Assembly: GCA_003697085.1 (NCBI GenBank)
Contig: RFFU01000099.1
Span: 1-18,650 of the forward strand
From: Candidatus Hydrogenedentota bacterium
GTDB taxonomy: Bacteria; UBA8481; J006
Direction of reading: 5' to 3'
Length of the DNA stretch: 18,650 nt
Below the pieces are notes generated by a model, which was not told where the DNA came from, searched no databases, and saw only the letters and a program-made list of their open reading frames with translations. Of the stretch, positions 1 to 7,181 are shown one piece after another. The position numbers and the translations under genes were made by a program. How positions within the stretch are numbered: the stretch's first letter is position 1; each line of letters opens with the position of its first letter.

Positions 1-351
1 CAAGGCGGCCAGGGCGGCGCGGTGAAAGGACGGATCGAGGACATCGATCTCGTCGGAAAGAATTCTTCGGCCCCGGGCTCGGAGAAGGCCGACCTTCAGG
101 GCATACCCGTAGTTGGGTTCGGAGATCGTAAGAAAGACGATCTCCCGAAAGCGGCGTTCGAGGGAGTTCCCAATTTCGCGGGTACGGTCCGAGGAACCGT
201 TTTCAACGAGGACAATCTCGAAATTGTCGGTCCGCGTTCGTGTCATCTCAATCAGTCGCCGCACCGCGTTCTCGAGAATCGCTTCCTCGTTATGCAGCGG
301 GATGACGATGGAGATGTCGGGTGAATCGTTCCGATGTCTATTTTCCGTCAT
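1..351 (-). CDS. GT2 family glycosyltransferase, N-terminal part (cut by window edge)
   Basis: Reading the minus strand from the ATG at 351 gives 117 open codons to the window edge. The protein opens with a short polar leader, then PDISIVIPLHNEEAILENAV, the first beta strand and nucleotide-binding loop of GT2 (GT-A fold) glycosyltransferases. IVLVENGSSDRTREI near residues 45-60 is the second family motif. NYGYALKVGLLRARG near 80-95 matches the region before the metal site. The segment DEIDVLDPSF stands where dolichyl-phosphate-mannose-synthase-like enzymes carry DxD; this variant occurs in a GT2 subgroup as I recall it. The activity is probably sugar transfer from a nucleotide donor at the cytoplasmic membrane face; donor and acceptor are unknown. 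It is divergent from the cluster at 899 and separated from it by repeat copy A. No strong ribosome binding site is visible before the ATG. Confidence 0.8.
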   Translation of the reverse strand, partial: MTENRHRNDSPDISIVIPLHNEEAILENAVRRLIEMTRTRTDNFEIVLVENGSSDRTREIGNSLERRFREIVFLTISEPNYGYALKVGLLRARGRRILSDEIDVLDPSFHRAALAAL

Positions 352-410
352 CTTTGATGGTATTCTGCTGCTCCGGTAACTCTATAGCGGCTGGAAGTTT
401 AAGAGAAGAG

Positions 411-693
411 CCGGATTCCCGCAAGTTGCATACCAGGAGACAGGAGACCACAGAAAACCAGGGGATACGGAGAGGTCACAGAGAAGGAAGGAAAGAGCAG
501 ACCGGCGAACGTCGTCTTCTGAAAGCGTAAAACCTGAAAAAAACGCTTACCCCGCGTGGAGAAAAGGAAAGGAAAAACCCGAATGCGTTGAATCCGCGGG
601 TTTTTTCGAATCTTTTCCTTTTTTCATTTTATCCTCTGTGATCTCTGTGTCTCTGTGGTGTATCGCTTTTTTCGGGAACCTGCAGAACTTCGG
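411..693 (+). repeat. Dispersed ~280-base repeat, copy A
   Basis: This 283-base stretch matches 15985-16261 in the same orientation. The best-conserved blocks are 478-533 (few differences over about 55 bases, around GACCGGCGAACGTCGT) and 611-693; a 34-base block at 631-664 is identical in both copies. That block holds three spaced CTCTGTG units. The ends are imperfect inverted repeats of about 19 bases: 411-429 begins CCGGATTCCCGCAAGTT and the complement of 675-693 begins CCGAAGTTCTGCAGGTT. A second imperfect inverted pair lies further in (ACCACAG near 447 against CTGTGGT near 653). No transposase and no clear target duplication is seen. It resembles a non-autonomous MITE-like or REP-like element. 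I recall similar CTCTGTG tandem ends, often mistranslated as HRDTEITE, from many environmental genomes; this was not searched. Confidence 0.85.
573..605 (+). terminator. Terminator-like hairpin inside repeat copy A
   Basis: AAAAACCCG (573-581) can pair with CGGGTTTTT (597-605) around a 15-base loop, and the T run continues to 606. The shape fits a bidirectional intrinsic terminator. Since it lies between divergent genes, it may be part of the repeat rather than a gene-specific signal. In copy B the equivalent arms read AAAAGC and GCTTTT, so part of the stem is kept with changed bases. Confidence 0.35.
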
Positions 694-743
694 ACACCGT
701 CTCTTTTTCGGTCGGCGGTATTTGTGGGTGAGAAAGGAGCAAA

Positions 744-790
744 ATTCGAAGTCCGAATTTCGAGAACCGGAGGAAATTCGAAGCACGAAT
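744..790. repeat. Pair of 15-base imperfect palindromes, ATTCGAAG..CGAAT
   Basis: ATTCGAAGTCCGAAT (744-758) and ATTCGAAGCACGAAT (776-790) are near-identical units 17 bases apart. Each can form a 5-bp ATTCG/CGAAT hairpin. They sit between repeat copy A and the acetyltransferase gene, about 110-155 bases before its start. They could be a tandem operator or a second short dispersed repeat. No copy was seen beside repeat copy B. Confidence 0.55.
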
Positions 791-898
791 GATTGAAAAG
801 AAAAAAGATGTTGTCGGGAGGCGTGTGTTGTATTCTGACACGAGAAACGTTCACCCGCGGGAAATGCGCAAGGGCAGCGGTAGGTTTTGGAGAAGATC

Positions 899-1546
899 GT
901 GAGAAGCGTTGAGGAAGAGATTGTGGAAGAAGCAAAACCGAAAACCCTGGTTCTCGGGGCGGGAGGGACGGGACGTTCGATTATGGCTGCGGTTCCGACG
1001 ACTCATCCCGCCGCCTTCCTCGACGACAAGAAGCCGGTTGGGCGAGTGCAGGGCCGCTCTCTGCTGGGCCCCCTTTCTCTTCTCGAAGATTATCCCGACG
1101 CCGAGGTGATCGTCGGCTTTGGTTCAACCTATATGGCGGAGAGAAGAGAGGTTTTCATCCGGATTTTCGAGCGCAAGAGATCTCTTGCGACCGTGATCCA
1201 TCCTTTTGCCTCCGTGGATGATCACGCCGAGATCGGAGCGGGGACGTATCTCGCGCCCGGCGTCGTCGTGATGCCGGGCGCGCGCGTTGGTCGGAATGTC
1301 ATCGTCTGTGCTCAAACGTCCGTCGATCATGATACTCTCGTTGGTGATCACTCTTACCTTTCCCCGGGCGTTCATCTCGCTGGCGGAGTCGTCCTCGAAG
1401 AATCGGTCTTCGTGGGAACGGGAGCGGTCGTGATACCGGAAGTCCGCGTTGGGAGGGGGGCGGTCATCGGCGCGGGAGCGGTTGTGATACGTGATGTGTC
1501 GCCCGAAGCGACGGTTGTCGGAGTGCCGGCGCGGGAACGGACGTGA
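899..1546 (+). CDS. PglD/NeuD-like sugar O- or N-acetyltransferase (left-handed beta-helix)
   Basis: The protein has the two-part build of the PglD/NeuD family. A small Rossmann-like N-terminal domain carries TLVLGAGGTGRSI near residues 16-28. A left-handed beta-helix follows from about residue 103, with hexapeptide repeats such as AEIGAG, ARVGRN, VRVGRG and AVIGAG. The motif SVDHD includes His144, at the place of the catalytic His that activates the acceptor amine in PglD; the C-terminus VVGVPAR is typical. These enzymes transfer acetyl from acetyl-CoA to the 4-amino group of UDP-4-amino-sugars (PglD) or to sialic-acid hydroxyls (NeuD). A C4 aminotransferase in the same operon favours N-acetylation. 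I chose GTG 899 because GGAG at 889-892 is well placed; TTG 887 is an in-frame alternative. It is the first gene of the left operon, one base before the GT2 gene. Confidence 0.85.
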   Translation: MRSVEEEIVEEAKPKTLVLGAGGTGRSIMAAVPTTHPAAFLDDKKPVGRVQGRSLLGPLSLLEDYPDAEVIVGFGSTYMAERREVFIRIFERKRSLATVIHPFASVDDHAEIGAGTYLAPGVVVMPGARVGRNVIVCAQTSVDHDTLVGDHSYLSPGVHLAGGVVLEESVFVGTGAVVIPEVRVGRGAVIGAGAVVIRDVSPEATVVGVPARERT

Positions 1547-1547
1547 A

Positions 1548-2360
1548 ATGGCGTCACCTGGCGAAGTTCGCCCGCGCCGGCTCGTCATATTGCCGATCTT
1601 CAATGAGGAGGCGATGCTTGAGAAGGTGCTGACCGACCTCCTGCCCCGTGTTGATCTCGCCATTGCCGTGAATGATGCTTCGACGGATCGAACTCGAGAA
1701 ATTCTCGAAGAATGGCGTCGAAGAACGGGAAAACTCATTATCGTGAATTGCCGAAGAAACGCCGGCGCCTCCACCGCGTTACGGAAAGGTTATCTCTTGG
1801 TAGCCTACCTTCTTGAACAGGGGAAGATAAGTCCGGATGACCTTGTGGTCGAGATGGACGCGGACGGGCAGCACGATCCCCGATACCTGACGATCCTTTG
1901 TGATCATTATCAAACCCGGGCCAACGAGGTCGATGTGGTTTTGGGAAGGAGGGATTTCCGCGTTTATCCGAAGTACAAGATCTTTGGAAACTGGTTGCTG
2001 ACATCGGCGGCCTCGGTGCTCGGAGGTATGCGGTACCGGGACGTGGAATCCAACTTTCGCGTGATGCCGGCCAAACATTTTGCTGATCTCTTGAGATGGT
2101 ATGGAGGATATCGTTACAGCGGGGCGTTTGAGGTCGGGATCATTCTCGGTCGGCTCGGCTTTCGCACGGACAATTCGGTTTTGATTGACGTCCCGCTCTA
2201 CCGCCACGGCGCGGGATGGCTCGATGGATTCCACGTTCTTTGGATGGGACTTCGTGCTTGGGGAAGGATGATTTTTCGCCGTCCGGTCAGCGATAACGAA
2301 AAACTTCTCGAGGAAACGATTGCTGAAACCTCCTTTCCCGAGGAGAATAACGTTTTATGA
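1548..2360 (+). CDS. GT2 glycosyltransferase, polyprenol-phosphate sugar synthase-like
   Basis: The GT-A core is clear. RRLVILPIFNEEAMLEKVL at residues 10-28 opens the fold, AVNDASTDRTREILE follows, and MDADGQHDP carries the metal-binding DAD at residues 104-106. RRNAGASTALRKGY and DVESNFRVMP also fit dolichyl-phosphate-mannose-synthase-like enzymes. At 270 residues it is close to single-domain family members, and I see no C-terminal membrane segments. The expected role is moving a sugar from a nucleotide donor to polyprenyl phosphate at the inner face of the membrane, making donors for the GT-C enzymes nearby. The sugar is unknown. The start is the ATG one base after the upstream stop; an earlier in-frame ATG at 1491 would overlap the acetyltransferase and adds a non-conserved leader. 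Its stop overlaps the next start (ATGA). Confidence 0.85.
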   Translation: MASPGEVRPRRLVILPIFNEEAMLEKVLTDLLPRVDLAIAVNDASTDRTREILEEWRRRTGKLIIVNCRRNAGASTALRKGYLLVAYLLEQGKISPDDLVVEMDADGQHDPRYLTILCDHYQTRANEVDVVLGRRDFRVYPKYKIFGNWLLTSAASVLGGMRYRDVESNFRVMPAKHFADLLRWYGGYRYSGAFEVGIILGRLGFRTDNSVLIDVPLYRHGAGWLDGFHVLWMGLRAWGRMIFRRPVSDNEKLLEETIAETSFPEENNVL

Positions 2361-3361
2361 GTCTCTTGTCCGGAAAGAAGGTTCTCGTCACCGGAGGAAC
2401 GGGTTCTTTCGGGCGTTATGTTGTCAATCGTCTTCTGGCGGAAGACGTCGCCGAGATACGGATTTTCAGTCGGGACGAGAAGAAACAATTCGATATGCGT
2501 CATCGCTTCTCGGACCCCCGGGTGCGGTTCTTTTTGGGTGATGTGCGAGACCGAACCGCCGTGGAGGAGGCGATGGGCGGGGTCGAGGTTGTCTTTCATG
2601 CGGCGGCACTGAAGCAGGTCCCCCATTGCGAGAAGTTTCCGACGGAGGCGATCGGGACGAACGTCTTGGGAGCGCGCAATGTCGTCCAGGCGGCGATCGA
2701 AGAAGCGGTCGAGGCGGTCATCGCGATCAGCACGGACAAGGCGGTTCAGCCGGTGAACGTAATGGGAATGACGAAGGCGCTCCAGGAGCGTCTTTTAGCC
2801 AACGCGCAGAACTCGACGCGGAATCGAGGGACGCGCTTTCTCGCGGTGCGTTACGGGAATGTTCTGAACTCACGGGGCTCCGTTGTTCCCTTCTTCCGAA
2901 ATCTTCTCCGCCGCGGAAAGAGACTGACCATCACGAACCCGGATATGACACGCTTTTTATTGACCTTGAACCAGGCGGTCGATTTGGTCTTGTACGCCTA
3001 TCGCGAGGGCCGAGGAGGGGAACTCTTCGTGAGAAAAGCGCCTTCCGCGCGAATCGTGGATCTTGCGAAGGCCGTCTGCGAATTGGCAGGCGCCCCCTGC
3101 GAGTACGACATCATCGGTATTTATCCGGGGGAGAAGATTCACGAGATTCTGATTTCGGAGGAGGAACGGACGAGGTGTGAAGAGCAAGACGAATATTTCC
3201 TGATTCATCCCTGGCGGCAAGATCCGAAGATCGATTACGAAGTGGAAGAATACAATTCCCGCGACCATGTGGTAAGTGTGGAGGAAATCAAGCGGATGAT
3301 CGAGGAAGCCGATCGGGCGGCGAGCCAGATCGATTTCGAGGAGGGGTACTTTTCTCGATGA
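2357..3361 (+). CDS. UDP-GlcNAc 4,6-dehydratase, CapE/FnlA type (extended SDR)
   Basis: An NAD(P)-binding Rossmann start (VTGGTGSFG, residues 11-19) is followed by FSRDEKKQFDMR and HAAALKQVPHCE, both hallmarks of the CapD/FlaA1 dehydratase family. The active-site block STDKAVQPVNVMGMTK spans residues 125-140. Met136 stands where classic SDRs have the catalytic Tyr, with Lys140 kept. This MxxxK form is typical of CapE/WbjB/FnlA; PseB has Tyr here. CapE-type enzymes remove water across C4-C6 of UDP-GlcNAc and can invert C5, giving UDP-2-acetamido-2,6-dideoxy-L-4-hexulose. The downstream VRKAPSARIVDLAKA is also family-typical. At 334 residues the length is normal for a soluble family member. It is coupled by ATGA overlaps to the GT2 gene before it and the aminotransferase after it. 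The exact C5 stereochemistry is inferred. Confidence 0.85.
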   Translation: MSLLSGKKVLVTGGTGSFGRYVVNRLLAEDVAEIRIFSRDEKKQFDMRHRFSDPRVRFFLGDVRDRTAVEEAMGGVEVVFHAAALKQVPHCEKFPTEAIGTNVLGARNVVQAAIEEAVEAVIAISTDKAVQPVNVMGMTKALQERLLANAQNSTRNRGTRFLAVRYGNVLNSRGSVVPFFRNLLRRGKRLTITNPDMTRFLLTLNQAVDLVLYAYREGRGGELFVRKAPSARIVDLAKAVCELAGAPCEYDIIGIYPGEKIHEILISEEERTRCEEQDEYFLIHPWRQDPKIDYEVEEYNSRDHVVSVEEIKRMIEEADRAASQIDFEEGYFSR

Positions 3362-4521
3362 GGAGGAACGGTTCTCGGGAATACGAGGTGTCGTTGGAGA
3401 ACGGCCGGCCGAGGCAGATTCCGATTATGAAGCCCACGTTGCCTCCTTTTGAAGAAATGCTTCCGGATTTGGAGGAGGTTTTTCGAAGCGGTCAATTGAC
3501 GTTGGGGCCTTATGTGCACAAGTTCGAGGAACGGGTGGCGGAGTATTTGGGCGTCAAACATATCATCGGATGTTCGAGCGGGACGAGCGGTTTATTGGCG
3601 TTGTTCAGTCTGTTTCCAAAGGGAAAACGGGTGCTCCTACCGGCCTTCACATTTTCCGCAACGCTTCAGGCGCTTCGATGGAACCGTCTGGAGGGCGTTC
3701 CGGTGGACTGTGATGAGCGGGGAAACATTGATCCTGAGGAAGTCGAAAGGGAGTTATCAAAAGGAGGGGTGGGCGGAATCGTCGGCGTTCATATGTTCGG
3801 TCATCCGGCGGATGTCGAGCGTCTCGAGGAACTGGCGGCCGGTCACGGAGTCCGGCTCTTTTTCGACGCGGCTCACGCTTTCGGGGCTTCCCGGAACGGA
3901 AGAAAGGCCGGCGGTTTTGGAGACGGAGAGGTCTTCAGTCTCGGGCCCACCAAGACAATGCCGACCGGAGAGGGCGGGCTGATTGCAACAAATGACGACG
4001 GGATTGCGGAACATCTTCGCTTGTTCATCAATCACGGGCATCCTCCCGGCGATCTCGATTGCCGTTTCGATTCCCTCAACGCTCGTCTTCAAGAAGTCAA
4101 CGCAGTTGTCGGGTTGCATCTTCTCGATAAGCTCGACGATTGGATAATTCGCCGAAACATGTTGGCCGACCGTTACGACGAAGGCCTGAGGGAATGCAAA
4201 GGCGTGACGACTTGTTCCCGGGACCGGCGGTGTGTCAGTACCGTGAAAGACTATGCTGTTTTCATCGATCCGAAGAACGCCGGGAAGGATCGCGACGAAA
4301 TAGCGCGGCGCCTTGCGGAGGAGGGGGTTATGACGAGGAAATATTATTGGCCGCCCGTCCACAGGCTGTCTTTCGTGAAGCGAGAGTATGAGGCCGTATC
4401 CTGCCCTCGTGCGGAACGGTTGGCGGAGCAGACTCTTTCACTGCCCCTCTATTCGCACATGCCGGTAGAGGAGCAGAATTACGTTCTTGCCAAGATTCGG
4501 GGAATCCTTTCTCAACAGTGA
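3358..4521 (+). CDS. DegT/DnrJ/EryC1/StrS family sugar aminotransferase
   Basis: This PLP-dependent fold-type I enzyme shows family motifs in order. GCSSGTSGLLAL at 71-82 is the phosphate-binding loop, and LPAFTFSATLQAL follows at 94-106. FFDAAHAFGA carries Asp170, which pairs with the PLP ring nitrogen. SLGPTKTMPTGEGG carries the Schiff-base Lys199. The family usually moves an amino group from glutamate to C3 or C4 of a nucleotide keto-sugar. Lying next to a 4,6-dehydratase (ATGA overlap), it most likely aminates C4 of the UDP-2-acetamido-2,6-dideoxy-4-hexulose. At 387 residues it has the usual length, with about 20 extra residues before the conserved IPIMKPTLP. The next gene, the cupin, starts inside its stop codon (GTGA), implying tight co-expression. 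The family assignment is firm; the exact substrate is inference. Confidence 0.88.
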   Translation: MRRNGSREYEVSLENGRPRQIPIMKPTLPPFEEMLPDLEEVFRSGQLTLGPYVHKFEERVAEYLGVKHIIGCSSGTSGLLALFSLFPKGKRVLLPAFTFSATLQALRWNRLEGVPVDCDERGNIDPEEVERELSKGGVGGIVGVHMFGHPADVERLEELAAGHGVRLFFDAAHAFGASRNGRKAGGFGDGEVFSLGPTKTMPTGEGGLIATNDDGIAEHLRLFINHGHPPGDLDCRFDSLNARLQEVNAVVGLHLLDKLDDWIIRRNMLADRYDEGLRECKGVTTCSRDRRCVSTVKDYAVFIDPKNAGKDRDEIARRLAEEGVMTRKYYWPPVHRLSFVKREYEAVSCPRAERLAEQTLSLPLYSHMPVEEQNYVLAKIRGILSQQ

Positions 4522-4952
4522 AGGAGTCAGCGCGCGACGGGTTGAAGTTCCTGCGGAGACATTCCGATGCCCGCGGGTGGGTATTCGAGATTCTTCGGCT
4601 TCCGGAGATCGGAATTCGCAGGCTTGGGCAGATCTTTCTCACGGCCGCCTTTCCCGGTCAAACCAAGGGGAACCATTATCACAAGAGAAAGCGGGAGTGG
4701 TTTTGTGTGGTGTCCGGAAGCGGCGAAATGATGATGCGAAGGATCGGGGAGGGGACGGAGGAAGGAGAAGACGAAGAAGGGGAAACGGAGGTCATCCGAC
4801 TCGAGGCCTCCACCCCGGCCGTGTTGGAGGTCAAACCGTTCTGGGCGCACGCACTAAAGTGCGTCTCGAAGGACCCCCTGTTGGCGGTTGTGTATGTCGA
4901 GGAGGTATTCGACGAGAACGATTCCGATACCTATGACTATTTCCTCTGCTGA
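4518..4952 (+). CDS. Stand-alone CapF-type C-terminal cupin (putative sugar 3-epimerase)
   Basis: The 144-residue protein matches the metal-binding cupin that forms the C-terminal domain of CapF. Recognisable parts are DARGWVFEIL (17-26), GQIFLTAAFPGQTKGNHYH (37-55) with His53 and His55 as the cupin metal ligands, WFCVVSG (61-67), a later His111, and the closing EVFDENDSDTY. In CapF this domain epimerises C3 of the UDP-4-keto-6-deoxy sugar before an N-terminal NADPH reductase domain reduces C4. That reductase domain is absent here and no reductase gene lies beside it; an aminotransferase does. An acidic insert at residues 77-91 (mostly Glu and Gly) lies between two strands. The start is GTG within the upstream stop. 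The fold call is solid; epimerase activity without the reductase is inference. Confidence 0.82.
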   Translation: MKESARDGLKFLRRHSDARGWVFEILRLPEIGIRRLGQIFLTAAFPGQTKGNHYHKRKREWFCVVSGSGEMMMRRIGEGTEEGEDEEGETEVIRLEASTPAVLEVKPFWAHALKCVSKDPLLAVVYVEEVFDENDSDTYDYFLC

Positions 4953-5682
4953 ATTTCGGCGTCGGCAAAAGAGATATTATGCGAAGCGGCGTGACAAAAC
5001 CGTGCCAGAATCGCTTGAACGTTTTCTCGAAAAGAGAATTGCGGTTCTTGACCGCATTCTCGGTTCGGCCGAGACCATTGTGGAAGTATGTTGCGGGAGG
5101 GGGTATCTCCTGGAGCGGCTGTCCTCCTCGAGGAAGGGACGATGTGTCCTGGGGTTCGACATTTCTGAGGAAAGATGCCGTGAAGCGAAGGAAAGGGGCG
5201 GGACAGTCTTTTTGGGAGATGTGACGTGCATTCCTCTGAGTGATGAGGTTGCGGATTTGGTCTTTGGCAATGAGTTTCTTCATCACGTCCACCATTCGGA
5301 ACGGCGAAAGTGCCTTTTGGAGTTAATGCGAATCGTCAAGCCTGGTGGGACGGTGATAATGATCGAGCCGAATCGGTTTCATCCTTTGATGATTCTTGCT
5401 GGAATTCTTTTAGAGGCGGATCGTGGTGTTTTCGATTTTTCTCTTCCGGAGACCGTGGATGCGTTGCGGGAGGCGGGAGCAGAACAGATTTCCGTCGCAC
5501 CGTTCAACTGTTTTACCTATCCATCGAGAAAGCCTGTCCCGAACTGTATGAGGAAGTATTTTTATGTCATCGAGGATCTATTGGAAAAGCCTGTTCTTGC
5601 AGCGTCGAGGATTATTACGGCAAGAAAAGCCGTGTCCAGGCCTCGGTACACCGGCAGCCGAAAAGAGGAGAAGGAAGGTTAA
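4933..5682 (+). CDS. Class I SAM-dependent methyltransferase
   Basis: Residues 48-60 (VEVCCGRGYLLER) form the glycine-rich SAM-binding motif I, followed by GFDISEERCREAK (motif II acidic end), GDVTCIPLSDEVADLVFGN and LKPGG-like IVKPGGTVIMIEPNR. This is the methyltransferase type 11/25 core in about 250 residues. The C-terminal third (FNCFTYPSRKPVP and a basic tail) is not diagnostic. In a glycan operon it may methylate a sugar hydroxyl or amine, but the acceptor cannot be read from sequence. I chose ATG 4933, overlapping the cupin gene by 20 bases; a GTG at 4888 would add a Thr/Ile/Pro-rich leader encoded wholly within the cupin gene. It is the last gene of the left operon. Its stop codon interlocks with the stop of the convergent gene as TTAA. 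Confidence 0.82.
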   Translation: MTISSAEFRRRQKRYYAKRRDKTVPESLERFLEKRIAVLDRILGSAETIVEVCCGRGYLLERLSSSRKGRCVLGFDISEERCREAKERGGTVFLGDVTCIPLSDEVADLVFGNEFLHHVHHSERRKCLLELMRIVKPGGTVIMIEPNRFHPLMILAGILLEADRGVFDFSLPETVDALREAGAEQISVAPFNCFTYPSRKPVPNCMRKYFYVIEDLLEKPVLAASRIITARKAVSRPRYTGSRKEEKEG

Positions 5683-7181
5683 GGGGCAGCAGGGGTGGTT
5701 TCTTCTGTTTGTCGCCGGAAGAGAAAGAGAGTTGGAAAGGGGAAACGCTGATCGGCTCCGTTCGGAGGATCGTAGGAGAAACCGAGAAAAGACGGTGTGC
5801 GTTTCCAGATTCGTTCAAGCGTGAAATCACTTTGGAGAGCCTTGGAGAGAAAGTCGATGTCATAATCGGCGACGATGACCCAATCGCATCGTGCCAGAGG
5901 GGTTCTCAGAGGAGAAGTCAAGCGAACCATTTGGTACCGTCTCGTATCAAGATGCGGTATGAAGAACCACTGAATGAAACCGATGCTTTCTCCGGAAGGT
6001 ACGGTCGCCTCGATCTCCCGCCGGGCGACTTCGTGAATCGGGGCACGGTTGAGTTCTTTCGTCCAGGCAGCGCTTCCCAGAGCCATTTCGAGGAAGACAA
6101 GGCAGACGAGAAGGAAACGAAGGCATCTCCAGGATCGAGGTTTGTGAAGGAGTCCGGCAATCAACAAGGAACCGAAACCGCAAAGGGGGGAATAGAGCTG
6201 GCCTCGGTCTTGGCCGGAGAAGACGAGGAAGAGGGTCAAGGGAGCGAGGGAAAGAAAGAGGAGGATGTCTGAAGCACAGCGGCGGCGTATGATGCGAAAG
6301 AGACCAAGTAGCAGAGCGAGTGATCCTAGGAGGCCGGTGTTCCAGTAGATTCCGAGGTTGATGGCTCGGAAAGGATCCCGCCCGAAACGGAGGACGTTTC
6401 GCGAGACGGTACCGGTGTCGGAAGAAACGGCGGAGAAATTCCACAAAGCGGGATGGAAGAGAAAAAGGAAAAGAAAGAAACTTGTTCCCCAGAGGACGGC
6501 TTTTTGGTAAGGGCGGTTCATCCGCCCGAAGAAGGGAAGGAAAATCAAAGGGAAGACGATCAGGGCGGTGGAGAGCTTGGTGGCGACGGCCGCGGCGGAG
6601 AAGAGAACGGACAAGAAGAGGGGAAATCGGGAAGAGGAGGCGAGGGCTCGGCTGCCGGCGGCGTAGGCCACTAAGGCAAGAAATCCTCCCGGCACGTCGG
6701 CGAGAATGAAATGGCTGTTCTGCACGTGCCCGGGCCAAACGGCCAGAAGGGCGGCGGCGGCGAGTGCCGTTTTCTTGTCGAAAAGCCGTCGCCCAAGGTC
6801 AAACACGATAAAAACACTGCCGATTCCCATAAGGGCCACCAAAAGACGGGAGAGAAGATAGATTCGAGTGAGCATCTCTGGGTGCTCGATAAAGAAATCA
6901 GTCGAATTGGCGAATTGAACGTAACCAAAGGTTTTCGCCGTCAGAAGGAGAGCCCCGATCATATACGTCAGTCCGGCTCCGACCTTGGGCCCGATCGATT
7001 CGGCAACAAAATCTCCGTGTGCCGGGTCCATCTCGCCCAGCATCAAGAGAAATGTCGATTCGTCGACGCGGTAGGACCAATGGTGTTCGGCATTCGGAAG
7101 CCCCCAACCAATGCCCGACAGGCGGAAGAAGGCTGCGGAGAGGAGGATAAGAGAGAGAAGAAAATACGGAAACTTCTTCAT
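5679..7181 (-). CDS. GT39-like (GT-C fold) integral membrane glycosyltransferase
   Basis: The 500-residue protein has about 11-12 hydrophobic segments, starting at residues 5-20. SYRVDESTF (37-44) puts Asp40-Glu41 in the first extracytoplasmic loop, where GT-C enzymes of the PMT/ArnT type keep their catalytic acid. Further family signs are the Arg-rich RIYLLSRLLVAL helix, a WPGHVQNSHF loop, and the ATKLSTALIVFPL segment. Such enzymes take a sugar from a polyprenyl-phosphate donor outside the inner membrane and pass it to lipid, glycan or protein. It is the only cluster gene on the minus strand. It converges on the methyltransferase gene and is divergent from the aminotransferase gene at 7648, so it needs its own promoter in 7182-7647. 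The ribosome binding site is weak. Donor and acceptor are unknown. Confidence 0.82.
   Translation of the reverse strand: MKKFPYFLLSLILLSAAFFRLSGIGWGLPNAEHHWSYRVDESTFLLMLGEMDPAHGDFVAESIGPKVGAGLTYMIGALLLTAKTFGYVQFANSTDFFIEHPEMLTRIYLLSRLLVALMGIGSVFIVFDLGRRLFDKKTALAAAALLAVWPGHVQNSHFILADVPGGFLALVAYAAGSRALASSSRFPLFLSVLFSAAAVATKLSTALIVFPLIFLPFFGRMNRPYQKAVLWGTSFFLFLFLFHPALWNFSAVSSDTGTVSRNVLRFGRDPFRAINLGIYWNTGLLGSLALLLGLFRIIRRRCASDILLFLSLAPLTLFLVFSGQDRGQLYSPLCGFGSLLIAGLLHKPRSWRCLRFLLVCLVFLEMALGSAAWTKELNRAPIHEVARREIEATVPSGESIGFIQWFFIPHLDTRRYQMVRLTSPLRTPLARCDWVIVADYDIDFLSKALQSDFTLERIWKRTPSFLGFSYDPPNGADQRFPFPTLFLFRRQTEETTPAAP

Larger units (their letters stand above)
352..898. other. Non-coding stretch between divergent genes, holding repeat copy A
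   Basis: No credible gene lies here. The short open frames on either strand (for example minus 547-786) fall on the dispersed repeat, and their translations follow its sequence. The stretch holds repeat copy A (411-693), a pair of 15-base imperfect palindromes (744-758 and 776-790) and the leader of the acetyltransferase gene. A promoter for the left operon should lie around 790-890, but I found no -35/-10 pair with good spacing. Confidence 0.7.

Noticed and set aside
631-664. CRISPR-like array suggested by repeated CTCTGTG units
   Set aside because: Units are only 7 bases, 8-9 bases apart, with no spacers and no cas genes; they form the end of the dispersed repeat.
547-935. Short minus-strand frames with HRDTEITE-like peptides
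   Set aside because: They are translations of repeat copy A; the same peptide pattern appears in copy B because the DNA repeats, with no evidence of protein-level selection.
5310-6272. A 320-codon plus-strand frame spanning the methyltransferase end and the antisense of the GT-C gene
   Set aside because: Composition is low-complexity (Glu, Lys, Arg, Gly); it crosses two convergent genes that both have clear family motifs.
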